Shown: positions 52,542-62,298, counted from the first letter of the stretch. The stretch is 64,000 nucleotides of DNA from Pricia mediterranea (GCF_032248455.1 NZ_JAVTTP010000001.1:2478501-2542500); one strand, 5' to 3'. Numbers and translations are program-made. The notes: generated by a model from the letters alone, not told the origin.

Positions 52542-54329
52542 ATGTCCCAGGTAGCCATAGATATCCAACTAAGTACTCTGCCCAAAAGTGCGGGAGTTTA
52601 CCAATTCTATGACGCCGACGGTAAAATTCTGTACATCGGCAAGGCAAAAGACCTTAAAAAACGCGTTGCGTCCTACTTTTCCAAGATCCACGAAAATGGC
52701 AGGACCCGGGTCATGGTCAAAAAAATCCGGCAGATCAAACATATCGTCGTTCCGACCGAGTCGGATGCGTTATTGTTGGAAAATAATCTAATAAAAAAAT
52801 ACCGTCCACGTTATAACGTACTGCTCAAGGATGATAAATCATATCCATTTATCTGTATTAAAAACGAACGTTTTCCAAGAATTTTTCCAACCCGTAAAGT
52901 AATCAAGGACGGATCGGAGTACTACGGACCGTACACCAGCATGAAAACGGTACGTACCTTGCTCGATTTGGTAAAGAGTGTTTACCCGTTGCGAACCTGC
53001 AACTACGACCTCTCCCACGAAAAAATCGATGCGGGCAAATACAAGGTTTGTCTTGAATACCATCTGGGCAATTGCAAGGGACCTTGTGAGGGGATGCAAA
53101 CCGCGGAGGAATACCATGCGCAAATTGATGATATCCGGGAAATTATCAAGGGTAACTTTAAATCGTCGTTACATTATTTCAAACGGCGGATGAAAGCTTT
53201 GGCCGCCGATATGCAGTTCGAAAAGGCCCAGCTCATGAAGGAGAAAATCGAGGTCTTGGAAAATTATCAGGTGAAATCGACCATTGTAAACCCCAAAATC
53301 AACAATGTAGATGTGTTCTCGATTATTTCCGACGAATCACATGGTTACATCAACTTTTTGCAATTGTCACACGGGTCGATCATCCGATCGCATACCATGG
53401 AAATAAAAAAGAAACTCGACGAGAGCGATGCAACCCTTTTACAGTTGGCCATAACGGAAATACGGCAACGCTTTAAATCCACTTCCAAAGAATTATATCT
53501 CCCGTTCGAGGTCACGGTAGAACCAAACTTGAAGGTGACCGTACCGATATTGGGCGATAAGAAAAAGATTCTCGATCTTTCCGAACGCAACGCCCGCTTT
53601 TTTAGGCAAGAACGATTCAAACAGATCAAGATCGTCGATCCCGATCGGCACGTGAACCGTATTATGGCGCAAATGCAAAAGGATTTACGACTTTCGAAGG
53701 AACCACGGCATATCGAATGTTTCGATAACAGTAATATTCAGGGCAGCAACCCCGTAGCGGCCTGCGTGGTCTTCAGGAACGGCAGGCCTTCAAAAAAGGA
53801 ATACCGTCATTATAACATTAAGACTGTCGAGGGCCCTGACGACTTTGCGTCGATGGAAGAAGTCGTATATAGAAGGTACAAACGTCTCTTGAACCAAGAA
53901 GAACCCCTACCGCAGTTGATTGTTATAGACGGGGGGAAGGGGCAGCTATCATCCGCTGTCAGGAGTCTGGGGGTGTTGGGGCTACGGGGTAAAATTGCCA
54001 TCATAGGTATTGCCAAGCGGCTGGAGGAGATCTACTTTCCCGAAGATCCCATTCCTCTGTATTTGGACAAGAAATCCGAATCCCTGAAAATCATACAGCA
54101 ACTCCGTAACGAGGCACACCGGTTTGGCATTAACTTCCACCGGAACAAACGTAGCAAAGCGGCCATCAGCTCTGAATTGGAAGGTATAAACGGGGTAGGG
54201 GAAAAAACGGCACGTGAATTGTTGAGAACATTCAAGTCGGTAAAGCGAATCAAGGAAGCTTCATTGGAAAGCTTGGCGGAGACCGTGGGCAGGGCCAAGG
54301 CCAAAAAAATCTATGAGACTTTTCGCTAA
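52542..54329 (+). CDS. uvrC: Excinuclease ABC subunit C
   Basis: 595-aa nuclease of nucleotide excision repair that makes both cuts around a UvrA/UvrB-marked lesion. The GIY-YIG domain starts at GVYQFYDADGKILYIGKAKDL (18-38). The four-cysteine-like YKVCLEYHLGNCKGPCEG and the UvrB-binding region follow. The second nuclease (RNase H-like) contains IECFDNSNIQGSNPVAACVV and VIDGGKGQL. HhH motifs (GINGVGEKTARELL) are at the C-terminus. Start ATG 52542. Confidence 0.96.
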   Translation: MSQVAIDIQLSTLPKSAGVYQFYDADGKILYIGKAKDLKKRVASYFSKIHENGRTRVMVKKIRQIKHIVVPTESDALLLENNLIKKYRPRYNVLLKDDKSYPFICIKNERFPRIFPTRKVIKDGSEYYGPYTSMKTVRTLLDLVKSVYPLRTCNYDLSHEKIDAGKYKVCLEYHLGNCKGPCEGMQTAEEYHAQIDDIREIIKGNFKSSLHYFKRRMKALAADMQFEKAQLMKEKIEVLENYQVKSTIVNPKINNVDVFSIISDESHGYINFLQLSHGSIIRSHTMEIKKKLDESDATLLQLAITEIRQRFKSTSKELYLPFEVTVEPNLKVTVPILGDKKKILDLSERNARFFRQERFKQIKIVDPDRHVNRIMAQMQKDLRLSKEPRHIECFDNSNIQGSNPVAACVVFRNGRPSKKEYRHYNIKTVEGPDDFASMEEVVYRRYKRLLNQEEPLPQLIVIDGGKGQLSSAVRSLGVLGLRGKIAIIGIAKRLEEIYFPEDPIPLYLDKKSESLKIIQQLRNEAHRFGINFHRNKRSKAAISSELEGINGVGEKTARELLRTFKSVKRIKEASLESLAETVGRAKAKKIYETFR

Positions 54330-54382
54330 TGGGGAGCGCCTTCTAACAACGAGCCTGAAGTAAAAATCCATTGCTAGTACAA

Positions 54383-56647
54383 ATGAAGTATTGTGTTGTT
54401 CTTTTAGTAGTGCTTTTAGGTTCGGGAATCTTTGCCTTTGGCCAAGTCGGTGATAGCAGTAGTCCGAAGGTAGGGTTGGTTCTGAGCGGGGGTGGGGCAA
54501 AAGGCCTGGCCCACATTGGGGCCTTAAAAGTCATTGAAGAGGCGGGGGTCAAAATCGACTACATCGGGGGCACCAGCATGGGTGCTATTGTGGGCGCGCT
54601 CTACGCAGCTGGATATACGGCCACCGAGCTCGATTCCATTTTTCGTACTACCGATTTTACCAACCTGATCGATGATAATCTGCCCCGCAGCGCAAAGACT
54701 TTTTACGAAAAGGAAGATTCCGAGCGCTACGCTGTTACCTTGCCCTTTAGCAAGTTTAAGATTTCCGTGCCTTCCGCATATTCAGGAGGACAGAATGTGT
54801 ACAATGAGCTGGTAAAATTGCTTTATCCCGTAAAGAATATCACCGATTTCGATAAGCTGCCGATTCCCTTTCTATGCATCGCCACGGATGTGGAAAACGG
54901 CGAGGAGGTCATTTTAAAAGAAGGCTATCTGCCTCAGGCCGTTATGGCAAGTGGTGCCCTGCCCTCGCTGTTCGAACCTGTCAAGGCAGACGACCGCTTA
55001 TTGATCGACGGGGGAGTGGTCAACAATTACCCGATTGAAAAAGTAAAAAACATGGGGGCCGACGTAATCATCGGAGTCGATGTGCAGCATGGACTCCGGG
55101 ATCGGGAAGGGCTTATCTCGGCCACGGAAATCCTGCTGCAGATCAACAATTATAGGACCGTGAATGATATGGTTGAAAAATCGGAACAGACCGATGTCTA
55201 CATCAAGCCGGAAATCGATAAATTTTCCGTCATCGACTTTAATCTTGCCGCCCGTATTATCGAAAGTGGTGCCGTGGCCGCAAAAAAAAGCTACGGTGAC
55301 CTGCGGAGACTGGCTAAAATGCAAGGCGACGTCAAAGGCCAGGTTCCCGTTATAAAACCCGTAGAAAAATTGACCATTGATCATTTGACCGTGACCGGTA
55401 GCGCCAATTACCCCCGAGGCTACGTAAAAGGTAAATTGCGGCTGGGTAAGGATGGGGAAACTACGTTTTCAAAACTGGAACAGGGAGTGGGTAATCTCGC
55501 GGCGACCAGAAACTTTAAGACCATCCATTATAAATTGAAAGATAGCGGAGGCGAGCAGGAATTAATTCTGGATCTCACCGAGAACCCGGTCAAGACTTTT
55601 GTGCGAATCGGTGCCCACTACGATGACCTTTATAAAACGGCCGCGATTCTCAATGTAACCAGAAAACAGCTGTTGACCCGTGACGATGTAGCCTCCTTTG
55701 ATTTTATTATTGGTGATAACGTACGGTATAATTTCCAATACTACGTGGATAAAGGATCGTATTGGAGCTTTGGTCTGAATTCAAGGTTTAATGACTTCCG
55801 TAAAGAAATCGATTTTGATTTAATACGGGGCAACTACGAAGTGCCTTCCGGCATCAATCTAGGTACAATCAACCTTGATGTTTCAGACTTTACAAATCGG
55901 GTTTATGTGGAAACGGTTTTACGGGAAGAGTTCGCTTATCGAATGGGTGTCGAGCATAAATTACTGAAATATAGTACCAGAACCCTGGGCCAGTTAGGCG
56001 AAGATGAGGTTCGTGCCGATCGAAGAACGTCTGACGGAAAAACGTATTTCGAAAACAGTAATTTCTACAGTGTTTTTGGGAAGTTGACCCTTGATACCTA
56101 CGATGATGCGTACTTTCCGTCAAAGGGTCTATATTTTGATGGAGACTTTCACTTTTATCTTCTTTCTTCGGATTTTAACGATAATTTCAAGGAATTTTCC
56201 GTTGCAAAGGCCCGGATGGGCGGGGCGGTGCCCATTTCAAAATACCTTTCCTTGAACATAGAGACCGAGGGAGGTTTTAAACTGGGTACATCCGACGTTA
56301 CTTCTTTCGATTTTATCCTAGGCGGATTTGGAACGGACTTGATCAATAATAATATTCCGTTCTTCGGCTATGACTTTATAAGCTTACCGGGCAACAGCTT
56401 TGTCAAGGCTTACGGGAGGCTCGATTATGAGTTTTGGCCCAAAAACCATCTAATGTTCACGGCCAACTTCTCGAACGTCGACGACGACATTTTTAGAACC
56501 GGCGAATGGTTCACACTTCCCGACTATTCCGGATACGGAATCGGTTATGGTTGGGAATCTTTTCTAGGGCCACTACAAGTCCACTATTCCTGGTCTCCGG
56601 AGGGCAAAACGAATAACTTCTTTTTCAGTTTGGGATACTGGTTTTAG
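54383..56647 (+). CDS. Patatin-like phospholipase with C-terminal beta-barrel
   Basis: 754 aa. After a signal peptide (about 1-21) the patatin domain has GGGAKG (36-41, oxyanion hole), GTSMG (63-67, nucleophile Ser65) and IDGG (near 208-211, catalytic Asp). A POTRA-like segment (about 325-400) and an outer-membrane barrel of about 350 residues ending in FSLGYWF follow. This order is that of FplA/PlpD-type (type Vd) proteins, which display or release a lipase at the cell surface. ATG 54383 is preferred to a TTG at 54371. Its last four bases overlap the convergent MATE gene. Confidence 0.92.
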   Translation: MKYCVVLLVVLLGSGIFAFGQVGDSSSPKVGLVLSGGGAKGLAHIGALKVIEEAGVKIDYIGGTSMGAIVGALYAAGYTATELDSIFRTTDFTNLIDDNLPRSAKTFYEKEDSERYAVTLPFSKFKISVPSAYSGGQNVYNELVKLLYPVKNITDFDKLPIPFLCIATDVENGEEVILKEGYLPQAVMASGALPSLFEPVKADDRLLIDGGVVNNYPIEKVKNMGADVIIGVDVQHGLRDREGLISATEILLQINNYRTVNDMVEKSEQTDVYIKPEIDKFSVIDFNLAARIIESGAVAAKKSYGDLRRLAKMQGDVKGQVPVIKPVEKLTIDHLTVTGSANYPRGYVKGKLRLGKDGETTFSKLEQGVGNLAATRNFKTIHYKLKDSGGEQELILDLTENPVKTFVRIGAHYDDLYKTAAILNVTRKQLLTRDDVASFDFIIGDNVRYNFQYYVDKGSYWSFGLNSRFNDFRKEIDFDLIRGNYEVPSGINLGTINLDVSDFTNRVYVETVLREEFAYRMGVEHKLLKYSTRTLGQLGEDEVRADRRTSDGKTYFENSNFYSVFGKLTLDTYDDAYFPSKGLYFDGDFHFYLLSSDFNDNFKEFSVAKARMGGAVPISKYLSLNIETEGGFKLGTSDVTSFDFILGGFGTDLINNNIPFFGYDFISLPGNSFVKAYGRLDYEFWPKNHLMFTANFSNVDDDIFRTGEWFTLPDYSGYGIGYGWESFLGPLQVHYSWSPEGKTNNFFFSLGYWF

Positions 56648-58035
56648 GGAAACCCTCTCTTCACTAAAGTCCGTTTTACCTCCCTCCGCAAGTAAAATCC
56701 CGTGACAATGGTGGCCAGGGTATCGGCAATCGGAAAGGATATCCAAACGCCGAGTTCACCTAAATAATGGGGCAGGATCAAGATCAGGGGGATGAAAAAG
56801 AACCCCTGTCGTGCGAGGGTTAGCAATAACGCCGGGACAGCTTTCCCAATGGCCTGAAAATAGGCGGCACCGATAAGCTGGAGCGCGATGATGGGGGTTG
56901 CCGCGAATACCAGTCGCATGGCCAAGGGAATATGCCCCAGTACAAAAGTATTGGTCGCTAGGTCTTCTTCCGACATTTCCGGGCCAGTGCCCAAAAAGAG
57001 GCCCGCTATCTCATCCGGAAAGAGGAACAATCCTACGAAAACGATACTGGCCAGGATGGCTGCGTACTTAATGGCCGTATTGATGGACTCCCGTACTCTT
57101 TGGTATTTTTCGGCGCCGTAATTAAAACCGGCAATGGGCAAAAACCCTTGGGTAACCCCGAACACCGGAAACAACGCGAACATCAGCATCCGGCCGATAA
57201 TGGCGTAAACGGCCACCATGGCCTCCCCGCCGAGGCCGAAGAGAATGTTATTCATTAAAAGATAGGTAATGCTCACCACCGCTTGGCGGGAAAGGGTAAC
57301 GAAGCCCAAGGAACCGATTTCCTTCAAAATGTCCCCGTCCAATCCGAAATGTGGCAGGCTGATCTTTAATTCGGAGTTTTTTGATAGGAAAAAATAGAGA
57401 ATATAGGCGAAACATACCAGATACCCAGCCGTGGTCGCCCATGCCGCACCGGCCATGCCCCAATCGAAGATGTAGATAAAGACATAATCCATCAACAGGT
57501 TGCCCACCGAGGGGATGATCATGGCGATCATGGCGAATTTTGGCTTTCCCTCGGCCCGGATGACGGTATTGCCCATCATACAGAGCGCCAAAAAGGGTAC
57601 TCCGTACAGTACGATTTTGTAGTAGGTCTTGGCAGGATCAAAAATGGCGCCCTTGCCCCCAAAGGCGGGGATGAGCGTATCGACATAGTAGAGTCCTAAA
57701 GCGACCATCGCCACGGTGACCAATAGCGTCAGGGTAATCTGGTTGCCAAAGGTTTTTAAAGCCTTTTCGGGGTTGTTCGCACCAAGTGCGCGCGATATTA
57801 TGCTAGATCCCCCGATGCCTATGGCCATTCCAAGGGCGGCGATAAAAAACGACACGGGCAGTACGACATTGATGGCGGCGATGGCAATGGAGCCGATCCA
57901 GTTGCCCACAAAGATCGAATCGACCAACACGTTCAATGACATCACCAAAATACCGATGGAAGCCGGTACGGATTGCCTGATCAACAATTTGCCGATCGGT
58001 TCCGAACCGAGCTGTTCTGCAGATACTTTTGCCAT
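56644..58035 (-). CDS. MATE-family multidrug exporter
   Basis: 463-aa inner-membrane protein with twelve hydrophobic segments in two homologous halves. The typical starts of the halves are seen (SVPASIGILVMSLNVLVDSIFVGNWIG and GFVTLSRQAVVSITYLLMNNILF). GVTQGFLPIAGFNYGAEKY is a strong family block. These proteins expel cationic compounds in exchange for Na+ or H+; the substrate here is unknown. It overlaps the end of the patatin gene by 4 bp tail to tail and lies 74 bp downstream of hemH on the same strand. Confidence 0.93.
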   Translation of the reverse strand: MAKVSAEQLGSEPIGKLLIRQSVPASIGILVMSLNVLVDSIFVGNWIGSIAIAAINVVLPVSFFIAALGMAIGIGGSSIISRALGANNPEKALKTFGNQITLTLLVTVAMVALGLYYVDTLIPAFGGKGAIFDPAKTYYKIVLYGVPFLALCMMGNTVIRAEGKPKFAMIAMIIPSVGNLLMDYVFIYIFDWGMAGAAWATTAGYLVCFAYILYFFLSKNSELKISLPHFGLDGDILKEIGSLGFVTLSRQAVVSITYLLMNNILFGLGGEAMVAVYAIIGRMLMFALFPVFGVTQGFLPIAGFNYGAEKYQRVRESINTAIKYAAILASIVFVGLFLFPDEIAGLFLGTGPEMSEEDLATNTFVLGHIPLAMRLVFAATPIIALQLIGAAYFQAIGKAVPALLLTLARQGFFFIPLILILPHYLGELGVWISFPIADTLATIVTGFYLRREVKRTLVKRGFP

Positions 58036-58109
58036 TTCAAATTGCGGATGTTAACGTCTAAAGAAGCTCAAACGGCACCTTTTGTTCAATTTTATCGATG
58101 TCTAACATC

Positions 58110-59141
58110 TCACGAGGGAAGCCGCCCCGTAGTTTCCCAATCCTTTACCCAGTTCGCCATTACCTGCACCCATGCATCGGAGTCATTCAAACAAGGGATG
58201 TGGGTGTAGTTTTCGCCGCCCGCTTCGATAAACTGGTCTTTGCCTTCCATGGCGATTTCCTCCAAGGTTTCCAGGCAGTCGGCCACAAAGGCAGGGGTGA
58301 TAACGGCCAAGCGCTTGACACCTTCCTTCGCCAAACGTTCGAACTCGTAATCCGTATAGGGTTTAAGCCAAGGGTCGCCGGCCAAACGGGACTGGAACGA
58401 CAAGCTCACCTGTTCGTCTTTGAGTCCGAGCGTCGCTTTCACAAGTTCGGTCGTTTTATAGACTTGATGCCGGTAGCAGCTATGGTGGGCCACGGAGTTG
58501 ATAGTGCAACAACTGCCGTCGATTTTGCAGTGGTAGCTGGTGGGGTCCGATTTTCGGATGTGCCTTTCGGGAATGCCGTGGTATGAGAACAGGATGTGGT
58601 CATAATCGAAATTCTTCAGGCCATCGGCTATACTTTTCGATAATACTTTGATGTACTCTGGATTGCGGTAAAAGGCCGGAAGTGTGGTCAATCGCGTCTG
58701 CGGAAAAAATTCTTTTTGAACCTCCATCGCCTTGACCACTACGGTTTCATAGCTAGACATGGCGTAATGTGGATATAACGGCACCAATAATACGTCCTCG
58801 ACGCCCTTGTCCCTTAGTTCCTGTAACGACTTTTTGATGCTCATCGTACCGTAGCGCATCCCGAGGGCCACGGGCATGTCGGTCTGCTTCCGAAGTTTGT
58901 CGGTAAAACGTTCGGATATAATGATTAGTGGCGAGCCTTCGTCCCACCAAATCTTGGCGTAGGCCTCTGCCGATTTTTTGGGTCGGGTCTGCAGGATAAT
59001 CCCGCGTACGATGATATTGCGGAGCCATAGGGGTGCATCGATGACCCGTTCGTCCATTAAAAACTCGTCGAGATACGGTTTGAGGTCCTTTGCAGTGGGA
59101 CTTTCGGGGGAACCTAGATTGACCAATAGAACTCCTTTCAT
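58110..59141 (-). CDS. hemH: Ferrochelatase
   Basis: 343-aa enzyme inserting Fe2+ into protoporphyrin IX, the last step of haem synthesis. MKGVLLVNLGSPESPTAKDL is the family start, so ATG 59141 is used rather than the frame start 60 bp upstream. The catalytic His lies in FSYHGIPERHIRKSD, and LSFQSRLAGDPWLKPYT and the Glu of CLETLEEI are conserved. It lies about 3 kb from hemA-hemC, on the other side of a degraded region, so haem genes are clustered loosely here. Confidence 0.95.
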   Translation of the reverse strand: MKGVLLVNLGSPESPTAKDLKPYLDEFLMDERVIDAPLWLRNIIVRGIILQTRPKKSAEAYAKIWWDEGSPLIIISERFTDKLRKQTDMPVALGMRYGTMSIKKSLQELRDKGVEDVLLVPLYPHYAMSSYETVVVKAMEVQKEFFPQTRLTTLPAFYRNPEYIKVLSKSIADGLKNFDYDHILFSYHGIPERHIRKSDPTSYHCKIDGSCCTINSVAHHSCYRHQVYKTTELVKATLGLKDEQVSLSFQSRLAGDPWLKPYTDYEFERLAKEGVKRLAVITPAFVADCLETLEEIAMEGKDQFIEAGGENYTHIPCLNDSDAWVQVMANWVKDWETTGRLPS

Positions 59142-59564
59142 CTGTATTTTTTTTTCAAGGGTCAGATGTAATGCGCCAGTACTCATCTCGGTTGGTATCA
59201 AGATTTATTATGGCTCATTTCATAGCTAGAAATTTTTCATTTGCAAAAATAGGCCTTGAAACTCATCTTGGCGACATATTCCCTGAATTCTTTCCTTGCC
59301 CGTCCGCTCGACTTTGTGTCCAAAAAAAGGAAATCGTAAAATACGGAAAATGATTGGCCAGTATAGCCTGGGATAGTAGGGGGGTCTTTAACTGTTTTGC
59401 AGGATTGATTTTGTACCATATTTCGGATGAGTGGGCGAGGCCTTTCTGCTCAAAGACCAGCCGCGTGCCCATGTGTTCCGACCGAACGGTTTCGCGCATT
59501 ACGGGTATTGCCCAAATTATCATTACCTTCATTTCCGATTTATACGAACAGGTACGAATTGCAA
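59142..59564. other. Degraded region downstream of the hemH start
   Basis: 423 bp. The first part contains the hemH leader. No intact gene is present. Two overlapping minus-strand frames (59237-59419 and 59263-59532) read partly protein-like, for example FLFLDTKSSGRARKEFREY, but neither has a recognisable domain, and they lie next to two clear gene fragments, so this may be further debris. Confidence 0.4.
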
Positions 59565-59812
59565 ATGGTGAATTCCCATATTATAAGGTGGACCAATAGC
59601 GTTCATAGCCAATACTTTTCCGTAAGCCATGTCGTTGGGCTTCCGCACTTTATAAAATTGTGGCACCACCATCAAGAACTGGAGCTGGTACTTATCCCTC
59701 AGGGGAGAGCACCCGCTTTGTGGGGGACAATACGGACCCTTTTGGGCCCGGGAACCTAGTGCTATTGGGAGATTTTTTGCCCCATAAAAGGCAAAACAAT
59801 CCAGAGTATACC
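59565..59812 (+). pseudogene. N-terminal fragment of an AraC-family regulator, frameshifted
   Basis: From ATG 59565 the frame reads into PHFIKLWHHHQELELVLIPQ, the cupin start of AraC-family regulators. Near 59705 one base is missing: in the next frame the domain continues as STRFVGDNTDPFGPGNLVLLGDFLPH, the expected following strands. After about 59812 the AraC similarity stops and there is no HTH domain, so the gene is both frameshifted and truncated. It is not a copy of the intact AraC gene at 61225-62115, which has a different N-terminal sequence. Confidence 0.65.
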
Positions 59813-59814
59813 TT

Positions 59815-60069
59815 GGAAATCGAATCGGATTGGACCTGTCGATCAAGGAGTTGCAGAAGGAATGGAATTCCCGTCCGTGGCCAAAATCGACCCAGAAAAT
59901 CGGTACAAGTTGGGCAAGGGCGATGAGAAGTGTGGCGCTTAGAATCCCGTCGGCCAGATTGAACCTGTCCGTCTATCCGGAGGAGCATAACCTGCTTATC
60001 AATCCCTTGCGCCCTGATTTCCTAACAGCGGTTTCGATAGCGAGTACGGAAACCTTCAATTTAAATTGA
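59815..60069 (+). pseudogene. C-terminal fragment of a RES-domain (NAD-phosphorylase toxin) gene
   Basis: The frame ending at TGA 60067-60069 reads LDLSIKELQKEWNSRPWP, then STQKIGTSWARA, ALRIPSARL and EHNLLINPLRPDF. This is the C-terminal signature of RES-domain proteins (iG-x-W, L-x-VPSa, N-x-L-x-NPlHPdF), the toxins of Xre-RES pairs that degrade NAD+. The N-terminal half, with most catalytic residues, is missing, and no Xre antitoxin is nearby. It begins where the AraC fragment ends, so a deletion probably joined two unrelated genes. Confidence 0.65.
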
Positions 60070-60320
60070 ACCGTTGACTGCCGAGTTCCTTATCACGGAT
60101 AAAATCAAACCACGTATGGATTGATAATCCGTAGTGTTCATTAGGCACTGAAATTGCGAACGGTTATTGGGTTGTTAAGTTATTGGATTATTTTGTAAGA
60201 AATCCGGCATAATCCAATAACCGAGTAACTCAGTAACTTTGGCGACTAAATTGTTTATAGAAACTAAAGGAGCTGCAATAAAATTGCAGGGTTTTAACCA
60301 TTAACTTGATAATAAAAAGA
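60070..60320. other. Leader region of the DUF1460 gene with an inverted repeat
   Basis: No gene. GTTATTGGATTAT (60179-60191) and ATAATCCAATAAC (60209-60221) form a 13-bp perfect inverted repeat with a 17-base loop. TAACTTTG at 60234-60241 matches a -7 box, about 80 bp before the next ATG. Confidence 0.55.
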
Positions 60321-61163
60321 ATGAAAAGCATATTTCTTGCCATAGCACTGATTGTAGTCCAAACTTCTTTTTCGCAAGCCATCACCTGCTCCCCCGTGGA
60401 CAGGCAAGCGGTCGAGAACAAGCTCAAGGAAATCGACGTTTTGGCTAAAGCAGATTTCGGAGAAACTTTGGTCGCGATCGGGAAGACCTTCAAGGGCACG
60501 CCCTACGTAGCAAAAACGCTTGAAATCGGGGACATCGAAACCCTGGTCGTCAACCTGCAAGGTCTCGATTGTACCACCTATGTTGAAAACGTGCTGGCCT
60601 TTGGTCGGATGCTCGAGAAGGGGGAATCGGACTTCGACGACTTTATCGCAACCTTGGAAAATATTCGCTACAAGGATGGCGAACTCGACGGTTACGCTTC
60701 CCGGCTGCATTATTTTTCAGAGTGGATTGCCAATAACGAAGAAAAGGGCCTGTTGAAAGATATCACCGCCGAAATCGGAGGAGAGAAAATTACCAAGGAT
60801 ATCGACTTTATGAGTACCCACCGCGACCTGTATCCTTTTTTAAGCGATGAAGGAAATTTTGAAAGGATAAAGGCATCCGAAAGAGCCTTGAACGACCGGG
60901 GCATTTACATCCTCCCGCAAAAAGATATCGCTGATAAGGAGCATCTCATCCAAACCGGTGACATTATTGCGCTGACCACCTCCATCGATGGCCTTGACAT
61001 TACCCATACCGGTTTCGCCACCCGGGAAGACGACGGGCGCATCCACCTGCTACACGCCTCCACCGGCTCCATGGAAGTAGAGGTAAGCGAGCTTACACTG
61101 ACGGACTATCTCAAAAAGGTCAAGAAAAATTCCGGAATCATGGTGGCGCGGCCAAAACTCTAG
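60321..61163 (+). CDS. DUF1460 (NlpC/P60-like amidase) exported protein
   Basis: 280 aa. ATG 60321 gives a signal peptide (MKSIFLAIALIVVQTSFSQ); an in-frame TTG at 60306 adds five residues before it. The motif LDCTTYVENVLAFGRML holds the probable catalytic cysteine of the DUF1460 family, and DITHTGFATRED with its His fits the usual Cys-His pair. TPYVAKTLE and the long C-terminal IHLLHAST are also conserved. The fold is of the NlpC/P60 type, suggesting hydrolysis of cell-wall amide bonds in the periplasm; this is inference from family. Confidence 0.88.
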   Translation: MKSIFLAIALIVVQTSFSQAITCSPVDRQAVENKLKEIDVLAKADFGETLVAIGKTFKGTPYVAKTLEIGDIETLVVNLQGLDCTTYVENVLAFGRMLEKGESDFDDFIATLENIRYKDGELDGYASRLHYFSEWIANNEEKGLLKDITAEIGGEKITKDIDFMSTHRDLYPFLSDEGNFERIKASERALNDRGIYILPQKDIADKEHLIQTGDIIALTTSIDGLDITHTGFATREDDGRIHLLHASTGSMEVEVSELTLTDYLKKVKKNSGIMVARPKL

Positions 61164-61224
61164 CTCCAATCTTCCGAAACAGATAAGATACGGTGCAGCG
61201 GAGAACCCTGTTTTTCATAAACGG

Positions 61225-62115
61225 CTATGAGCCTGCCATAGCCATCAGATATTTCTTCGGAGTAGTACCGTACTTTTTTTTAAATGCGGTTATAAAATGG
61301 CTCGCCGTGCTATAACCCACTTTAAGACCGACCTCGTTAACGTTATGTTGGCCGGTCTCGAGCATCTTTCGGGCGTATTCCATCTTATAGTCGAAAAGAA
61401 AACTGAACACCGAATCCCCATAAATTTGTTTGAAGCCCTCTTTCAATTTTTTAAGGGACAATCCGATTTCCTCGGATAGCTCTGCCAGGGTGGGAGGCTC
61501 TGCCATCCGGGTTATCACAATTTCTTTGGCCTTGCGGATGCGGCGGACATTGTCTTCATCGACCAGAAACGGGCATTGCTCCACATCGGCATCCTCCCCC
61601 CTGTTGAAGTAGAGCGAGATGAGTTCGTAGGCCTTCCCCTTGATGTACAGTTCCTTGATGGAGGGATGCAGGTTGTAGTTCATTATCTGACTGAGAACCA
61701 CGGCAATAGCGGGGCTGACCTTTTCTTGCGAATAATATTTTTTATCCTTGTTTTCCGCACTCAAGAACGGGATGTATTCCGCTTCCCTTGAGAAAAGGGA
61801 GTGGAAATTCCGGATAGTCATGACTACCGAAACCAGCCACGAATTGGGAGTTAGTTCGAGATTGATGGGAAGGTCCAACTGAGGATTGTACAAAAGAAGG
61901 GAATTCTCTTCGGAAACCTCCAAAGCGTAGGTTCCCTGACTGAAGACAAATTTGGCGCCACCCTTCAAACAAAAATGGAACTGGATAAAACTGCTATCGA
62001 TTTCTCGGGTAACCCGTTGTATTTCCGGGGTGTCGTTCTGTATCTTGAGAACGAAAAACCCGTCTTCGATAAAGACTTCCTGAAATGAACCTTGAGCGAT
62101 ATTTTTTTCCTCCAT
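61225..62115 (-). CDS. AraC-family transcription regulator, divergent from hemA
   Basis: 296 aa. The N-terminal about 170 residues form an unrecognised sensor domain, rich in strands at first (FIQFHFCLKGGAKFVFSQG). The C-terminal pair of helix-turn-helices is clear: PPTLAELSEEIGLSLKKLKEGFKQIYG, then ARKMLETGQHNVNEVGLKVGYSTASHFITAFKKKYGTTPKKY. It starts back to back with hemA, 211 bp apart, an arrangement seen in other Flavobacteria, so control of haem synthesis is a reasonable inference, but the ligand is unknown. Confidence 0.92.
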   Translation of the reverse strand: MEEKNIAQGSFQEVFIEDGFFVLKIQNDTPEIQRVTREIDSSFIQFHFCLKGGAKFVFSQGTYALEVSEENSLLLYNPQLDLPINLELTPNSWLVSVVMTIRNFHSLFSREAEYIPFLSAENKDKKYYSQEKVSPAIAVVLSQIMNYNLHPSIKELYIKGKAYELISLYFNRGEDADVEQCPFLVDEDNVRRIRKAKEIVITRMAEPPTLAELSEEIGLSLKKLKEGFKQIYGDSVFSFLFDYKMEYARKMLETGQHNVNEVGLKVGYSTASHFITAFKKKYGTTPKKYLMAMAGS

Positions 62116-62290
62116 AGCCTTTGCGATATTCCCTGTGGTTATTTAGAAAGGTTCTAAATAAATCCGCTGTAAAGCGTTGTATTTCCTACAAAAATAAGGA
62201 TTTAGAGCGAATCACTATCCAAATTCAGCCAAAAATCGGGTATCGATACTAATTGTACCGCTAGCGTTACTTTTTACGGAGTACACCCTT

Positions 62291-62298
62291 TATTTTTG
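62291..62298 (+). promoter_or_regulatory. Putative -7 box of the hemA-hemC operon
   Basis: TATTTTTG followed by CC, a full -7 match 29 bp before the hemA ATG. A -33 TTG is not present at the usual distance, which would fit a promoter that needs an activator such as the divergent AraC protein. Confidence 0.5.
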
